From assembly GCF_039555335.1 (NCBI RefSeq), contig NC_092637.1, positions 42,238,990-42,302,989 on the forward strand: 64,000 nt of DNA, written 5' to 3'. This DNA comes from Amphiura filiformis (taxonomy: Eukaryota; Echinodermata; Ophiuroidea; Amphilepidida; Amphiuridae). Below are positions 39,801-43,582 of this stretch, in pieces (position 1 is the first letter of the stretch; every line of letters starts with the position of its first letter). The notes below the pieces were generated by a model. It saw nothing but the letters and a program-made list of their open reading frames with translations. It was not told the origin of the DNA and ran no database searches. The translations under genes were made by a program, and so were the position numbers.

Positions 39801-40526
39801 CGACCATGTTAAGATTGGTGAGCTACGTTACCAGAATTCCATAGTATGCACTTGTATAACAAGTACTTCCTAATAATATGTGATAGGCACCAGTGATCGA
39901 ACCCCATTTATATTAGAATTAACCGGCATAACGTTCTAACGTTCGCAAATCACATCAAAAACATTAAAAACCCGTGAACTACGTTACTGTGAGCTACGTT
40001 ACGCACTCATTTACGCATCTTTAAAACTTCTATGAAATGGTGAAATTGGTGTTACATTTCACTCAAGTGATCTTTCATTTGCTTTTTATGACCTTTGATT
40101 AAGTAAAAGCAGCCCATTTTGTAGCCGGTAACGTAGCTCACATTACATTGAGTTCTAGTGTTAAAAAACATCATGACTTCCTGAAAGAAAAATATACAAG
40201 TGGTGTTGGCAATCTTTTACATCTGAAAGTAGTGATACATTTACTCTTAAAAAACACAAAAAGCAGGTCTTTTTGAACAACTTTTATTTTTTCAATTTTT
40301 ACAGTGGACTGGCACCCGATTTTGTAGAATGAGCGAGATATGCAACTGCAATTTTTTTCGTCTGTGCCCTCGAAATTTTATTTTGCCACCCCTAACCAAG
40401 AAAGCTGGCTACGCCCCTGATACTCATCATTGGTAATCACGGCTTACCTTGTGAATCACATTGTGTGCAATAATATATCAAAAGACAAACATACAGCAAA
40501 AACTGGACAGAAACGTCAACCTCCAT
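1..40526 (-). CDS. Mosaic extracellular protein gene: signal peptide, two F5/8C domains, EGF array, SRCR (gene model, exons listed separately)
   Basis: This is the minus-strand gene assembled from the exon entries below. In transcript order it reads: signal-peptide exon (40526-40448), F5/8C domain in two exons (30281-29899, 26531-26393), EGF (25720-25604), second F5/8C domain (24316-23979, 22493-22355), EGF exons at 18.8, 16.3, 15.7, 15.4, 14.8 and 13.5 kb, SRCR (7174-6863), then EGF exons at 5.3, 4.4, 3.6, 2.75, 1.95 and 1.05 kb. All joints between modules are phase 1 and the two F5/8C halves join in phase 0, which supports one transcript. The domains are extracellular adhesion or recognition modules: cbEGF gives a calcium-stiffened rod, F5/8C binds glycans or lipids, and SRCR binds proteins or polyanions. 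A role in matrix, adhesion or innate recognition is inference. The 3' end lies left of the window, and exons between 30.3 and 40.4 kb may have been missed. No named orthologue is recognised. Confidence 0.7.
927..1049 (-). CDS. cbEGF exon
   Basis: A 123-nt phase 1-1 exon with acceptor TGCATAG and donor GTATAT. The product begins DNDEC, has six cysteines, contains the Asx-hydroxylation pattern C-x-N-x(4)-F-x-C ([10 protein letters not shown]), and ends [11 protein letters not shown]. The D-x-D-E start and the Asn/Phe pattern are the calcium-binding signature. It is the paralogue of the exon at 2632-2754. Confidence 0.88.
1657..1823. mobile_element. hAT-type MITE beside a splice donor (copy A)
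   Basis: The ends are CAGGGGCATAGCAAG and, inverted, TAGGGGTGTAGCAAG. The right flank is GTGTCTCA and the left flank is the same with one mismatch, giving an 8-bp target duplication typical of hAT elements. On the gene strand the right flank contains the donor of the EGF exon at 1833-1955. Confidence 0.75.
1833..1955 (-). CDS. cbEGF exon
   Basis: A 123-nt phase 1-1 exon with acceptor GACTTAG and donor GTGAGA. The product starts DLDEC, contains [10 protein letters not shown] and ends [11 protein letters not shown], with six cysteines and the calcium-binding signature. The donor sits in the target-site duplication of the MITE at 1657-1823. Paralogue: 3522-3644. Confidence 0.88.
2150..2517. mobile_element. 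Fragment of a hAT-like element
   Basis: It ends in GGGCTACGCTACTG, the inverse of the CAGTAGCGTAGCC terminus seen at 38844. The interior, with words such as GCGCGCAGTGAG, CCCATGATCGGGGTG and CAGAGGGCACT, matches the inverted interior of the 38844-40419 element. It belongs to duplication unit A and is repeated in unit B at about 3840-4226. Confidence 0.6.
2632..2754 (-). CDS. cbEGF exon
   Basis: A 123-nt phase 1-1 exon and the copy of 927-1049 in unit B. It starts DNDEC and reads [10 protein letters not shown] and [11 protein letters not shown]. It differs from its twin at a few residues (ECSDG for ECTDG, NDGY for NGGY). Confidence 0.88.
3348..3512. mobile_element. hAT-type MITE beside a splice donor (copy B)
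   Basis: Same element as 1657-1823. Here the 8-bp duplication GTGTCTCA is exact on both sides. Its presence at the same site in both units shows that it inserted before the 1.7 kb duplication. Confidence 0.8.
3522..3644 (-). CDS. cbEGF exon
   Basis: A 123-nt phase 1-1 exon, copy of 1833-1955. It begins DWDEC, contains [10 protein letters not shown] and ends with a GTGAGA donor at the MITE target duplication. Confidence 0.88.
4306..4428 (-). CDS. cbEGF exon
   Basis: A 123-nt phase 1-1 exon with acceptor CTTTTAG and donor GTAAGA. The product starts DTDEC and contains [10 protein letters not shown] and [11 protein letters not shown]. It has six cysteines and an intact calcium signature. The 800 bases to the next exon are AT-rich intron without a recognised element. 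Confidence 0.88.
5230..5352 (-). pseudogene. Broken cbEGF exon with a transposon at its acceptor
   Basis: The exon body is clear (ECVTSTDNC, then [10 protein letters not shown], then [11 protein letters not shown] and donor GTAAG). The sequence upstream of the EC codons has been replaced by the GAGTCA-rich element at 5353-5994. The usual D-x-D codons and AG are gone. The nearest AG lies inside the element (GGCTATCAG) and would put an in-frame TGA before the Cys codon in the EGF frame. The module also has three residues between its fourth and fifth cysteines where the others have one. Probably skipped. Confidence 0.7.
5353..5994. mobile_element. Palindromic MITE built of GAGTC/GACTC words
   Basis: The outer ends are inverted repeats: ATCACTGATAGCCAGAATGG at left and, inverted, ATCACTGAAAGCCAAACTGG at right. 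The interior carries about two dozen GAGTC or GACTC words, many as TGACTC or GAGTCA, the core of an AP-1 type site. No coding potential is seen. It interrupts the EGF exon at 5230-5352. Confidence 0.75.
6077..6360. mobile_element. Palindromic MITE with CCCAGCAAACACA ends
   Basis: The left end CCCAGCAAACACAAAATG is mirrored at the right (CATTTCTGTGTTTGCTGGG). Inside, GTCGGGTTATATAAGG is mirrored by CCTTTATATAACCCGAC. A partial copy lies at about 20954-21052. The bases from 6361 to 6862 are intron without a recognised element. Confidence 0.8.
6863..7174 (-). CDS. SRCR domain exon
   Basis: A 312-nt phase 1-1 exon with acceptor CTGCAG and donor GTAAGT. It encodes one whole scavenger receptor cysteine-rich domain: IRLIGG at the start, [39 protein letters not shown], then [12 protein letters not shown] at the end. 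Six cysteines are present, the group A number. SRCR domains bind proteins or polyanionic ligands and are greatly expanded in echinoderm immune proteins. It sits between EGF exons of compatible phase, so it is probably one module of the mosaic protein. Confidence 0.9.
7765..13262 (-). mobile_element. CR1-like LINE, nearly full length
   Basis: Read on the minus strand: a leader of about 1.5 kb (13262-11713), an open frame for endonuclease and reverse transcriptase (11694-8615, one frameshift), a 3' UTR of about 840 bases, and a tail of short ACTGA repeats at 7765-7785, as in CR1/L2 elements. The leader has a roughly 300-bp repeat seen three times (near 12577, 12820 and 13165; shared words CAAGTGCATGATT and CATGCATCA) and a 72-bp repeat seen twice (near 12130 and 12195). 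These may be promoter monomers. No ORF1 was found. Confidence 0.8.
8615..11694 (-). CDS. LINE endonuclease and reverse transcriptase (one frameshift)
   Basis: Two overlapping frames make one protein of about 1,000 residues: 11694-9721 and 9796-8615. The first carries an apurinic-type endonuclease ([32 protein letters not shown]) and the start of the reverse transcriptase ([24 protein letters not shown]). The second carries the rest: [34 protein letters not shown] and the catalytic FADDTN box. The frames part at a run of four A residues on the coding strand near 9809-9812, so a one-base indel is the likely single lesion. The product nicks target DNA and copies the element RNA. The clade (CR1/L2-like) is judged from motifs only. 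Confidence 0.85.
13363..13485 (-). CDS. cbEGF exon
   Basis: A 123-nt phase 1-1 exon with acceptor GTAACAG and donor GTACC. It begins DINEC and contains [10 protein letters not shown] and [11 protein letters not shown]. The calcium signature (D-x-N-E, Asn, Phe) is complete. Confidence 0.88.
13721..14248. mobile_element. Palindromic MITE with about 75-bp inverted ends
   Basis: CAGTAAGCCAAAAAAATTAA then GGTACCAG at the left is mirrored by CTGGTACC then TTAATTTTTTGGCTTACTG at the right. The similarity continues inward through a word like CCTGTATATCCTAAA. It fills most of the intron between the EGF exons at 13.4 and 14.7 kb. Nothing else is recognised there. Confidence 0.8.
14687..14809 (-). pseudogene. 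cbEGF exon with a mutated 3' splice acceptor
   Basis: The 123-nt body is open and typical: INEC at the start, [21 protein letters not shown], donor GTATGT. The bases just before it read AACAT where the sister exons read AACAG, so the obligatory AG is AT. No nearby upstream AG offers a replacement in frame. Because the exon is phase 1-1, skipping it would keep the protein in frame. A sequencing error or a population variant is possible. Confidence 0.75.
15020..15085. repeat. Short repeat with GTCGCCTGC...GCAGCCGA
   Basis: GAGAAACTTTGTAGTCGCCTG then CTTCGCAGCCGA matches 59160-59219 and, inverted, 41843-41905. In the other two copies it is followed by a (GAT)n run, which suggests the tail of a SINE or LINE family. 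Confidence 0.6.
15289..15414 (-). CDS. cbEGF exon
   Basis: A 126-nt phase 1-1 exon with acceptor TTTACAG and donor GTATGT. It starts DTNEC, has one extra residue between its second and third cysteines (CHVVHATC), and contains [10 protein letters not shown] and [11 protein letters not shown]. Confidence 0.88.
15551..15673 (-). CDS. cbEGF exon
   Basis: A 123-nt phase 1-1 exon with acceptor TTAATAG and donor GTATGT. It starts DINEC and contains [10 protein letters not shown] (Gly of the usual loop replaced by Ser) and [11 protein letters not shown]. Confidence 0.87.
15914..16135. mobile_element. MITE with 30-bp inverted ends and TA flanks
   Basis: CCGTAAAACCCCGTCTACAA then GCATATAG at the left is mirrored at the right (TATATGCTTG then TAGACGGGGTTTTACGG). 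TA on both sides fits a Tc1/mariner-type target duplication. It lies between two copies of a perfect 20-bp palindrome (15869 and 16182). Confidence 0.8.
16212..16337 (-). CDS. cbEGF exon
   Basis: A 126-nt phase 1-1 exon with acceptor TTAACAG and donor GTATGT. It starts DTDEC, has one extra residue between cysteines two and three (CDIYGATC), and contains [10 protein letters not shown] and [11 protein letters not shown]. Confidence 0.88.
16568..18302. mobile_element. MITE family B, copy 1, interrupted
   Basis: The left part (16568 to about 16848) and right part (about 18226-18302) together match the family seen whole at 30636-31299 and 37556-37945 (TIR near AGGCCCATTCAGTGATTTGC, with the word CATCCGGATGAGC). 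Between them lies about 1.38 kb of foreign DNA that includes the 120-bp satellite and ends in a perfect 9-bp-stem hairpin (GCTCGCGCC, loop TACC, GGCGCGAGC; 18206-18227). Confidence 0.65.
17030..17890. repeat. 120-bp satellite, seven units, with nuclear-receptor half-sites
   Basis: The landmark CGGACAAAGTTTGAAATTTG recurs at 120-bp steps near 17056, 17176, 17296, 17416, 17536 and 17656, then near 17788 after a 12-bp insertion (GGGGGACCTTAT), with a remnant near 17876. Every unit contains TGACCTTTGACC followed by four bases and TTGACC-type sequence. Read on the minus strand these are three AGGTCA-like half-sites spaced as DR4 and DR1. Because 120 is a multiple of three, two minus-strand frames stay open by periodicity alone. 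Confidence 0.9.
18472..18492 (-). pseudogene. 21-base EGF exon relic with intact splice sites
   Basis: On the minus strand an acceptor TTGTCAG is followed by the start of an EGF exon (codes DTNEC, then LK) and then directly by a strong donor GTAAGT. The piece is 21 nt, phase 1-1. The rest of the module is missing. If spliced it would add seven residues in frame. More likely it is the remains of a deleted EGF exon. Confidence 0.5.
18687..18809 (-). CDS. cbEGF exon
   Basis: A 123-nt phase 1-1 exon with acceptor TACACAG and donor GTATGC. It starts DKDEC and contains [10 protein letters not shown] (Asp at the hydroxylation site) and [11 protein letters not shown]. It follows the second F5/8C domain in the transcript. 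Confidence 0.88.
19371..19524. mobile_element. Small hAT-like remnant
   Basis: The right end is CTGGCTACGCTACTG, the common end of the hAT-like elements in this window. The left end (TAGGGGCGAAGTCAGG) is a diverged match. The interior resembles 55889-56092. The bases 18810-19370 are intron in which nothing is recognised. Confidence 0.5.
19808..20035. mobile_element. MITE with TAGAGAGTTCCCGTGTTTT ends
   Basis: The 19-base end is repeated inverted and exact at the right (AAAACACGGGAACTCTCTA). It is 228 bp long and non-coding. Confidence 0.75.
20072..20310. mobile_element. MITE with CCTATAGAGGTTATCC ends
   Basis: CCTATAGAGGTTATCC at the left is mirrored by GGATAACCTCTATTGG at the right. It follows the preceding MITE by 36 bases. 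From 20311 to 21200 there are only short repeat words such as TATCAGACCGA and GGTCGGACCT, plus a partial CCCAGCAAACACA element at about 20954-21052. Confidence 0.65.
21201..22083. mobile_element. Fold-back element with about 220-bp arms
   Basis: The left arm starts ACAGCCTGTCTCAAAAAAAA then TTGTGCAAGT, and the right arm is its inverted copy. The arms stay similar through CTCGAGATATGTTTAGTTAA and CACAATTGTGCCACTTTTAC. TA borders both ends. No transposase is seen in the centre. Confidence 0.8.
22355..22493 (-). CDS. F5/8C domain 2, second exon
   Basis: A 139-nt exon, phase 0 in and phase 1 out, with acceptor ATCACAG and donor GTAAAA. It encodes the C-terminal part of a discoidin-type domain: [16 protein letters not shown], then [20 protein letters not shown] and LVGCEG. 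The YIRI...W...[10 protein letters not shown] run is the conserved end of the fold. It pairs with 23979-24316. Confidence 0.88.
23041..23165. repeat. Microsatellites (AATC)n and (AAAT)n
   Basis: Runs of ATCA/AATC units at 23041-23125 are followed by AAATA units at 23126-23163. They lie inside the Penelope-like repeat, where its paralogue has only a short spacer. Confidence 0.85.
23250..23291 (-). ncRNA. Minimal type I hammerhead ribozyme candidate
   Basis: On the minus strand: stem I (GTTGT with ACAAC, five pairs), core CTGATGA, stem II (CGC with GCG, loop ATTA, with a T-T pair at its base), core GAA, a three-pair stem III (ACT with AGT, loop CAG), then T as the cleavage-site base before ACAAC. 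Cleavage would fall after T (plus-strand 23255). The T-T pair next to the core is unusual, so activity is uncertain. The copy near 27680-27740 keeps the core but has lost stem I. Confidence 0.5.
23348..23905. repeat. 550-bp dispersed repeat, copy 1
   Basis: From CACACCGACATCGCCTGG to GATGACACTGTG it matches 59942-60482 in the same orientation with scattered differences. No coding frame is evident. The termini CACACCG and CACTGTG may be short inverted ends. The family is not recognised. Confidence 0.75.
23979..24316 (-). CDS. F5/8C domain 2, first exon
   Basis: A 338-nt exon, phase 1 in and phase 0 out, with acceptor GTTATAG and donor GTGAGT. It encodes the start of a discoidin/F5/8C domain: [52 protein letters not shown], and [13 protein letters not shown]. 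These are the standard C...LGxEDG, W...LGVP and FKVxYSxDG blocks. Together with 22355-22493 it gives a full domain of about 158 residues. It is the paralogue of 29899-30281. Confidence 0.9.
24437..24750. mobile_element. Palindromic MITE with about 28-bp inverted ends
   Basis: ACTTATTTCCAAACCGTGTTAA and AAGTCCAC at the left are mirrored by GTGGACTTAACACGGTTTGG then AAATAAGCTC at the right. It is absent from paralogue D2 near 30375, so it inserted after that duplication. One arm of another copy lies near 38505-38598. Confidence 0.75.
25430..25553. mobile_element. hAT-like remnant
   Basis: The right end TTGCTACGCCCCTG and the interior GGACTTCGTTCACCCTGTCC are the inverse of the start of the MITEs at 1657 and 3348 (CAGGGGCATAGCAAG and GGACAGGGTGGACGAAGTCC). 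The left part is eroded. The bases 25081-25429 are intron with nothing recognised. Confidence 0.55.
25604..25720 (-). CDS. EGF exon with lost calcium ligands
   Basis: A 117-nt phase 1-1 exon with acceptor TTAACAG and donor GTATGT. It starts DECSSG, two codons shorter than its sisters, so the first Asp of D-x-D-E is missing. The third-to-fourth cysteine loop reads [10 protein letters not shown], with Ser where the Asn/Asp ligand and hydroxylation site should be. Six cysteines remain. It is an EGF fold that probably does not bind calcium, placed as a linker between the two F5/8C domains. Confidence 0.85.
25795..26075 (+). mobile_element. tRNA-derived SINE
   Basis: The head resembles a tRNA promoter: A box TGGCCGAGCGG near 25806 and B box GGTTCGAGCC near 25859, as in Leu/Ser-type tRNAs. 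The anticodon arm does not fold properly. The body runs on to GTAAAGCCGTTGGTCCCGTC near 26042, a word I associate with sea-urchin-type SINE2 tails. Not a functional tRNA. Confidence 0.6.
26393..26531 (-). CDS. F5/8C domain 1, second exon
   Basis: A 139-nt exon, phase 0 in and phase 1 out, with acceptor ATCACAG and donor GTAAAC. It encodes [27 protein letters not shown] and [13 protein letters not shown], the end of a discoidin fold. It is the close paralogue of 22355-22493 and completes the domain begun at 29899-30281. Confidence 0.88.
27422..27497 (-). repeat. tRNA-like sequence (Val-type anticodon), degenerate
   Basis: On the minus strand GGTAGAGCG (A-box end), a good anticodon arm (CTCGC, loop CTGACAA, GCGAG; anticodon GAC) and GGTTCAAGTCC (B box) are present. 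The two acceptor strands do not pair and the D arm is short by a base. It is a tRNA pseudogene or SINE head at the edge of the Penelope-like repeat. Confidence 0.55.
27500..27742 (-). mobile_element. Penelope-like repeat with a hammerhead-like motif, copy 2
   Basis: Matches 22920-23300. The minus strand near 27740-27690 holds CTGATGA, the ATTA hairpin, GAA and ACTCAGAGT, but the flanks that should form stem I no longer pair. It is followed by a long tetranucleotide array. Confidence 0.5.
27743..27829. repeat. (AAAT)n microsatellite
   Basis: About 22 uninterrupted AAAT units directly after the Penelope-like repeat. Confidence 0.95.
28028..28426. mobile_element. MITE with CACATACTGACGTATTTGC ends
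   Basis: TTTCACATACTGACGTATTTG recurs inverted at 28403-28423 (CAAATACGTCAGTATGTGA). The end motif is also repeated in direct orientation near 28107 and 28131. Non-coding. Confidence 0.6.
28880..29292 (+). pseudogene. Dead Tc1-like transposase fragment
   Basis: The C-terminal part of a DD(E)-type Tc1 transposase can be followed across frames: a QDD/DNARPHRAR-like stretch near 28978, [12 protein letters not shown] near 29064-29100 (with the usual catalytic Glu region), then matches to the conserved end (VEEWNAIPQQ-like, RVTRLV-like, [14 protein letters not shown]). Several frameshifts and stops interrupt it. The N-terminal DNA-binding half was not found. Confidence 0.8.
29470..29805. mobile_element. 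MITE family A, whole copy
   Basis: 336 bp between two TTAA sites. The ends are AGGAGGATTTCGTGATCC and, inverted, AGGGGCATTTCGTGATCC. The centre holds the palindrome TTTCGTTCTGG then TGCACCAGAACGAAA. Other copies: 33909-34077 (half), 43583-43933 (whole), 45152-51198 (split). Confidence 0.88.
29899..30281 (-). CDS. F5/8C domain 1, first exon
   Basis: A 383-nt exon, phase 1 in and phase 0 out, with acceptor ATTATAG and donor GTGAGT. It encodes [20 protein letters not shown] then [58 protein letters not shown]. It has a few extra residues near its start and in the [10 protein letters not shown] loop compared with the copy at 23979-24316. It is the first recognised module after the signal peptide. 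Confidence 0.9.
30636..31299. mobile_element. MITE family B, copy 2, with a paralogous empty site
   Basis: Bounded by TTAA (30632-30635 and 31300-31303). The left end is AGGCCCTTTCAGTGATTT and the right end is the inverse of AGGCCCATTCAGTGATTTGC. The duplicated locus near 24990 has the uninserted site (ACAATTAAATCCG), which shows that TTAA is the duplicated target. Confidence 0.85.
31304..33540. other. Intron sequence with scattered repeats, no gene seen
   Basis: The first 100 bases continue duplication D2. There is a T-rich run at 32084-32135 (broken by a short C/T stretch) and one arm of the GGGCTGGGGTAT element at about 32290-32577, ending beside TTAA. Nothing else is recognised. Confidence 0.5.
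33545..33880. repeat. G-rich degenerate repeat (TTGGCNNGCC)n
   Basis: Repeated words such as TTTTGGCAGGCCAAGGGG resemble the inverted interior of the MITE at 43938-44467 (CCCCTTTTGGCCTGCCAAAA). Probably a fragment of the same family without its ends. Confidence 0.5.
33909..34077. mobile_element. MITE family A, half copy
   Basis: Starts after TTAA with AGGGGCATTTCGTGATCCAC and runs to the centre (GAATTTCGTT), where it stops. Several TAGGCC words lie in or near it. The following 400 bases (34078-34488) are AT-rich with nothing recognised. Confidence 0.8.
34489..34693. mobile_element. Small hAT-like MITE
   Basis: The left end AGTGGCGGAACCAG and the right end TAGCGGCGCCACTG are loosely inverted, and the interior is rich in G runs at left and C runs at right. 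No clean 8-bp duplication was found. Confidence 0.4.
35073..35357. mobile_element. hAT-type MITE with an exact 8-bp duplication
   Basis: The ends are CAGCGGCGTAGCTG and, inverted, CAGTAGCGTAGCTGC. TCATCACG flanks both sides (35065-35072, 35358-35365). The interior repeats GGGGGCCCAAATAG. Non-coding. Confidence 0.88.
35366..37555. other. Intron sequence, no gene seen
   Basis: Contains scattered TAGGCCTA words and poly-T runs (36331-36345). No splice-bounded domain, terminal repeat pair or long frame that I can support. Confidence 0.4.
37556..37945. mobile_element. MITE family B, compact copy 3
   Basis: 390 bp from TTAAAGGCCCACTCAGTG to the inverted end CACTGAATGGGTCTTTAA. Both ends adjoin TTAA. 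It is the clearest uninterrupted copy and served as reference for the others. Confidence 0.85.
38186..38322. repeat. Short tandem duplication
   Basis: A unit of about 65-70 bp (ACACTTGAGGTTT, then TTTTCCAGCTAGAAGCTCCA) occurs twice in a row. Confidence 0.8.
38505..38598. mobile_element. One arm of the 24437-type MITE
   Basis: TTGCTAATGTCAAACTTGTC then GAAATAAGCTCTTCA is the inverse of the left arm of 24437-24750. The other arm is not recognised. Confidence 0.6.
38844..40419. mobile_element. hAT element, 1.58 kb, 28 bases from the signal-peptide exon
   Basis: The ends are CAGTAGCGTAGCCAGC and, inverted, CAGGGGCGTAGCCAGC. ATACTCAT flanks both sides exactly (38836-38843 and 40420-40427). The word GAGCTACGTTAC recurs five times at 39625-40140 (one copy inverted, one as GAACTACGTTAC). 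No transposase motif is recognised, so it is probably non-autonomous. It lies in intron 1 of the mosaic gene, with 28 bases between its end and the exon at 40448. Confidence 0.88.
40448..40526 (-). CDS. Signal-peptide exon, start of the mosaic gene
   Basis: On the minus strand ATG GAG GTT opens a 26-codon stretch, [20 protein letters not shown] then TQCDSQ, followed by one base and a GTAAGC donor (phase 1). The hydrophobic [12 protein letters not shown] core is a secretion signal. The phase fits every downstream module and specifically the AQ...C start of the F5/8C exon at 30281. An earlier ATG four bases upstream is in another frame and closes after 17 codons. No long frame is involved, so the call rests on signal peptide, donor and phase. 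The 5' UTR and promoter were not resolved in 40527-40965. Confidence 0.65.
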
Positions 40527-40967
40527 TGCATTAACTGGCGTTGTTATTTATCAGTTCTAGGCGCCTATTCTCGAATGCATTTGTAGCGAAAGTGTAAATG
40601 GTTTGACATTTGTTTACGCTCGTTTTTTTAAAACCGAAGTTATCATGCATCGTTGGTCAACATGGTCAGCTTAAGGCGACGTTGATAGAGTCATCTTGCA
40701 AGCAATAACCGACCCCCTAAATTTTAATGCCTCTGCCGCTACTGGGCGAAGTTAATAAAAGCCATAATGCACAAAATGAGCTTATAAATAATGAATTTGG
40801 TTATTTTTTTTAAAGTGATTTTTGGTGTATCTTTAATGCTTACAAGTGTCCCATACACCTAAATGGAATCAGGCAAATTTGTTGTTTTTGTCAGGTCAAC
40901 ACTTACAGTCTGAGCAATTTCGACATGATAATGTCGTATTCAGTATAGGGGCTACCTTAAAGGGTTA

Positions 40968-41586
40968 CTAAGGCTGCGATCACATAGAAGTATACTATTC
41001 GGGTATACGGTGCACGTTTTGCAGCTGCACGCGTATAGCTTAAATCGAGCAAGGCAATTCCATAGTACCGGGTCACATAAGGCTACGATCACATAGAAGT
41101 ATACTATTCTGGTATACGGTGCACGTTTTGCAGGTGCACGCGTATAGCTTAAATCGGGCAAGGTAATTTTATAGTACCGGGTCACATAGGCACTATTCGA
41201 AAAGGCCGTATACCTGCGTATATAGTATAGTGGGAATCGTGCGTGCTCGATTTTAGTGCAGCGTATACCGTCCTAATTTTAAAACTAATCCATATGTGGG
41301 TAAATTCATTTTTTTGTAATAGATGCACTATAATTCTGCACATTTAATGACACCTCATTCAATGCAATGTGACCTCAAGAAGTAAAGTTACAAGCATTTG
41401 ATTAGACGAAGAAAATTGGTAAACTGACCTACAAATGTATACTCGCTATTAGCTATACGAAATACGCTCATTTGACCAGGCTGAGTTCACTTAGTATACT
41501 CCTATATGAACTCAGCCTGATCGAATGAGCGTATTTCGTATAGCGAATACCGTATACCGTATACTTCTATGTGAACTCAGCCTTAG
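40968..41586. mobile_element. MITE with CTAAGGCTGNGNTCACATAG ends and an internal duplication
   Basis: The left end CTAAGGCTGCGATCACATAG and the right end, inverted, CTAAGGCTGAGTTCACATAG match. A 119-bp segment beginning AAGGCTGCGATCACATAG is repeated once in tandem (about 40970 and 41092). A second, internal pair GCTGAGTTCACTTAGTATAC and GTATACTCCTATATGAACTC forms a smaller hairpin. Confidence 0.8.
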
Positions 41587-41842
41587 AACGCACAGTGCAC
41601 TTTATATTCCAGATTTTCCATTATCAAAATTAAGTGCTGTCTCGTGTGAGCTATAATTATAGTAATAATGCATATATTAAGAAGAAAAACAAAATAAACT
41701 CCAAACAGGTGAAACACTCACGTTTCCGCATTATTAAGAGGTAATTTGTGATACCGATTAACAAATGATAATTAGTTAAAAGCATTGATGGTATCAGATA
41801 AAAGCATATGCATATAATTATAGATATGGTGTCAGTCTACTC

Positions 41843-41960
41843 TCATCATCATCATCATCATCCTTCGGCTGCGGAGCAGGCGACCACAAGTTTCCTCAAG
41901 CCATATCGGTCTTGAGTCATTTATACTGATAATTGACCTTGACTGTCCATATCCCCCAGT
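41843..41960 (-). repeat. SINE/LINE-like tail with a (GAT)n run
   Basis: (TCATCA)n then CCTTCGGCTGCGGAGCAGGC reads on the minus strand as the GTCGCCTGC...GCAGCCGA repeat plus a (GAT)n tail, as at 59160. From 41961 to 42300 nothing is recognised. Confidence 0.6.
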
Positions 41961-42300
41961 CTACTCTCAATATCAACATAGGGTACTGATACAAAGGCTC
42001 CGGTACATTTTATAGTTTCGGGGTCCATCCACATGAAGGCCTCAACCGAGGCGACTGCCGAGTGGGGTATCTGCGGGAGGGGATGTTACCTCCCAACCAC
42101 ATAATCCGTTTTTGAAATACATCATGGAGTTCACCTTTAAATGATTTTTACCCTAAATTATTGGGAGCCCGCGAGGGTACTAGCCCCCCCCCCCCCGGAT
42201 TCCGAAGCCACTTTGATATTAAACTAGATCTAAATTACTCCTGAATTTAAGTTCATTGTTTGTTAATCGTAGATGAAGTTTCTTTTGCAATAGTAGTATT

Positions 42301-42597
42301 CAGGGGTAGCGCGAGCACAAAAAATCAAGGGGTCCAATTAAATTTTTCTTGACCCTTTGGTACCTGCAAAACTAACATTTAAGGGTAAGGGGTCCAATGA
42401 GAATTTACGGAGTCCATCTGTCCGAAATTATATTCTTTTACTGATTTATGCCTCTGTGCATCGTAAAATTAAGGAGTCCATACAGTTTTTATAGGACCCT
42501 TTTGTGACTTTCAACTTGTGATTTAAGGAGTCCAAAATGGCCAAAATCACAAAATAAGGAGTCCCAGGACGCGCAAACTCCTTAAATGCGACCCCTG
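42301..42597. mobile_element. hAT-type MITE
   Basis: It starts CAGGGGTAGCGCGAG and ends GCGACCCCTG. The flanks GTAGTATT and CTAGTATT match at seven of eight bases. The interior repeats AAGGAGTCC and AAGGGGTCC words. Confidence 0.75.
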
Positions 42598-42605
42598 CTA
42601 GTATT

Positions 42606-43582
42606 TATTGCATTTTGTAACTCTCTTCGATTTCAACTCTATTCAGTTGATTGATTTTATCGGGATAACAACATAAAAAATTAAATAACAAAATTAAACA
42701 GAATTTGATACAAATAAAAAGTCATGGCAAAGAATCACAGTGACATAGAAAAATACCTTTAAAAGCTATTCAAATCCCGAGGTACGTAGATACATAAAGC
42801 AAATTTGATTTAAATTTAAACAAATGCTATTTGAGTTGAATGTGTTATTTTATCTTCTTTTGCTATTATTATAACTAATCAATTTATTGAAAAAATAAAT
42901 AATAATTCATTGAATTAGTTAGGCCCAAATCAATTAAATGATTAATCTACGGTCGATTAGTCCCGACAAATTAGTCTCCGCGGCTAATTGTAACACTCTA
43001 AGCCTATGCCTGTTATCTGCAGCGCAGTGTTTATTGCTTTATTCTATAAAGTTAATTTTGAGCGGAAATCCGAATGCAGGAAAGACTACCTTGCTCACAT
43101 GCCTTGCAAGCTGTTTGTTGCACATATCTACACATTGTGCCTGACTGTTTCCAGTGGCGGACCGGCTTTACCAGGAATTAAAAACGGGGTCATTGGATGA
43201 GGATTTGCCAAAAATAAGGGGGTCTTTTCATGGGCACATGACGTAGGGCTCCCTATGTCAATATGGGATTGCCCCCCCCGGTCCTCCTAACTTGCAATAA
43301 AAGTACAATTTTAATTGGTCAATTTTGGAAATATGGGCCAAAAACATGCATTATTAGGGTATTTGTGTCAGTTCTTGAGAACTGGCACCTTCTAATACAG
43401 GTTTGACGATCATGTTAGAAATCGAATCTGTGATGTCAATATTGATATCGATATATTTTCTAATCCCCCAAAATTAGTGCTGTAGGCATACTAGGAGTAA
43501 TTATCAGGGTTTTTTAGAAATTATTAGAAACTAGAGTGACCAAGTTTGTAGCAGGGTTTGAACAGTTTGAACCCCTGTTTAA
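42606..43582. other. Intergenic sequence, no gene seen
   Basis: AT-rich, with an A/T-only stretch near 42840-42915. No terminal repeats or domain-coding exons found. Confidence 0.4.
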
